Origin: Thamnocephalis sphaerospora
Taxonomy: Eukaryota; Zoopagomycota; Zoopagomycetes; Zoopagales; Sigmoideomycetaceae
DNA: 31,411 bases
Direction of reading: 5' to 3'
Assembly: GCA_003614735.1 (NCBI GenBank)
Contig: KZ992560.1
Coordinates: 1 to 31,411, forward strand
Each line of letters begins with the position of its first letter. Within the stretch, counting starts at the first letter, position 1. Positions 29,928-31,411 of the stretch are shown here, piece after piece. The position numbers were made by a program, and so were the translations under genes. Under the pieces are notes generated by a model. The model searched no databases, was not told where the DNA came from, and saw only the letters and a program-made list of their open reading frames with translations.

Positions 29928-31411
29928 GGTTATGATGGATAGGCGAGGACGAGACTTGCTCGTGCGAGGGTGATTTGATGTGAAGGTGTATACTGCGTAG
30001 CAGAGTCCAATTTGCGCACGGCTTTTATACGTAGTGCACGCGCAGCATGGTTGCGTAATCGCCTGTGTCGACATTAGCGTATGGCTCCTAATGGGCGAGA
30101 GCCTCGCAAGATTGGCGAACGAAAGCATAAGCCGGCAACCGCGACACTGCGTCAATGCCTCGTGCCAAGTAGCCGGTATTGCCGTGCCGCCCTGACACTA
30201 GGCTGCGATAAGTGGCCGTCGCTCTGTTTCACCCGGTAATTATAGCGCTGCGGTGACTTTTACAAAGACACTTTGACAAGATGTTGCCCAGTCGGGCAGC
30301 CCAGAGCAGCCAGCAATGGTAAAATGAGAGCGCGCGGAGTGCAGCCAACCCATAACAAGTGCTCGAGTGCGAGATCAAGTGGCGCGTTTCGGCCGAACGG
30401 ACCCGATCCCGAGACTACAAGGCAGCGGAGCGGCATGCGGCAGGCTGTTCCGATGCCACAGTGTATTGCAAATACACCGGATCGGGAACGGAAAATTGGT
30501 TATGGCGGGCCCGGCATGCACCAGATGGGCGCTGAGACGAGAGCTGTTGGCACTCTGCAGAGGCAGACAGCCCAACCTCCCAAACAGCCAACACCGCAGC
30601 AACCGGCAGAGCGTTTGGAATGGTGCAAGGTGGAAGATGCAAGCTTAATTTGCTGTGCGTCACTTTGCAACATTTGGCCGTAACTGGCAGGAAATCACCA
30701 TGCAAGTGATGTCTAGTTGGCAGCAGCGAGGTATTGGGGATCTACAGTGCTTGTACTGGTGTTGCAAATACACAGACTCAATGTCGGTCAAGAGGCCGTG
30801 ACCACAGCCTAATCGCTAAACAAAGCCGCGGTATCAGCCTGTTTCGGGTAAACTGAAGCGCTACTTTGCCACGCGCATATTGAGAGTGCAAGGATGCTGT
30901 GGTGGCGACAGCCATTGCCGCCGCCAAGCAGCTATTTACAGCGAGATTAATAACATGTATACAGCATTGGCAGAGTAGTCTTTGCAAGTACACGCGAGTA
31001 ATCACTCGTTTGCTACGGATGCACATTGTGATGGAAATACTGCAACTTGTGCATTTAATACAAGCAAATGCCAGTGGCCAAGAACGTATCGGGCACGCCA
31101 CGCAAGTGCAGCTGCAACGCAGGCACTTTACGTGGCGCGTGGATCAAAAGTAGATGCAGCAGACGGCATGCGGTGCAGACATGCTGCGCACGTGTCGCCG
31201 GCTGCATCCACCGATCGTCAGGTCGTCATGTACGTTCATGGCCGCCGACCTTCCGCCATGCTGGCACACGTGCAGAAGGTGGAACAGGTGCTGACGTGAA
31301 GCGGCGTTTGTAGTGCGCACAAGGCGCAAGAGCTTGCACGCCAGCACTTGCTCCGACGGCAACATCTCGCAGCATCACAGATGGCTTGCACTGGCCACTC
31401 AAAGGGATCTG
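29928..31411. other. Chitinase upstream region and gene-free right end
   Basis: The first few hundred bases are the chitinase promoter. Beyond about 30250 no gene is supported: frames up to about 136 codons exist on both strands, but they are Gln/Arg/Pro-rich without motif. An exon of a gene lying mainly to the right of the window cannot be excluded. Confidence 0.5.
30022..30029 (-). promoter_or_regulatory. TATA box of the chitinase gene
   Basis: Reads TATAAAAG on the minus strand, 95 bp before the start codon at 29927, a perfect TATA consensus at typical fungal distance. Confidence 0.7.

Overview
The window reads as nuclear DNA of a fungus. Genes are cut by many short spliceosomal introns (mostly about 60-105 nt, GT-AG with one GC-AG). 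A homoisocitrate dehydrogenase gene marks lysine synthesis by the alpha-aminoadipate route, which among familiar lineages points to fungi. An Efm7-type methyltransferase and a secreted GH18 chitinase fit. Genes are GC-rich, and the gene-poor stretch at about 15.9-20.0 kb looks richer in A+T. I cannot name the species; the intron density would suit an early-diverging fungus or a basidiomycete, which is inference. No tRNA, rRNA, CRISPR array or intact transposon was seen.

Layout. 1-650 (+): last three exons of argininosuccinate lyase, cut by the window edge. 2317-4384 (+): long-chain acyl-CoA synthetase, convergent with 4721-6022 (-), an Efm7/NNMT-type methyltransferase of five exons. 7393-10119 (+): the APC/C activator Cdh1/Fizzy-related in seven exons, one intron being GC-AG. 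12359-13069 (+): an unrecognised membrane protein with a polyglutamine run. 13864-14487 (-): a small protein resembling cytochrome c oxidase subunit 7a. 15095-15802 (-): a secreted protein with eight 12-residue repeats and a Gly/Tyr-rich tail. 15.8-20.0 kb: a gene-poor region with a small Trp-rich secreted protein (18437-18814) and two diverged inverted copies of a broken coding element.

20017-21530 (-): homoisocitrate dehydrogenase, divergent from 21761-22686 (+), the exosome cap subunit Csl4. Csl4 converges with 22748-23700 (-), an oligoribonuclease, which diverges from 23860-24523 (+), a C9orf85/DUF2039-type protein with four CxxC pairs. An F-box protein follows 91 bp later (24615-26354). 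26742-27558 (-): an unrecognised protein with about seven membrane segments. 28674-29927 (-): secreted GH18 chitinase. The last 1.5 kb shows no gene.

How the genes fit together. Most are unrelated housekeeping genes, as is usual in eukaryotes. The compact 20.0-26.4 kb block has tiny intergenic gaps and places two 3'-to-5' RNA decay genes (Csl4 and oligoribonuclease) end to end. The three secreted-protein genes (15.1, 18.4 and 28.7 kb) all lie beside long gene-free DNA and have TATA-like boxes; two of them carry a signal peptide followed by a Kex2-like LA(K/R)R site. All exon limits were read by eye from splice consensus, phase and remembered family conservation, without transcript data.
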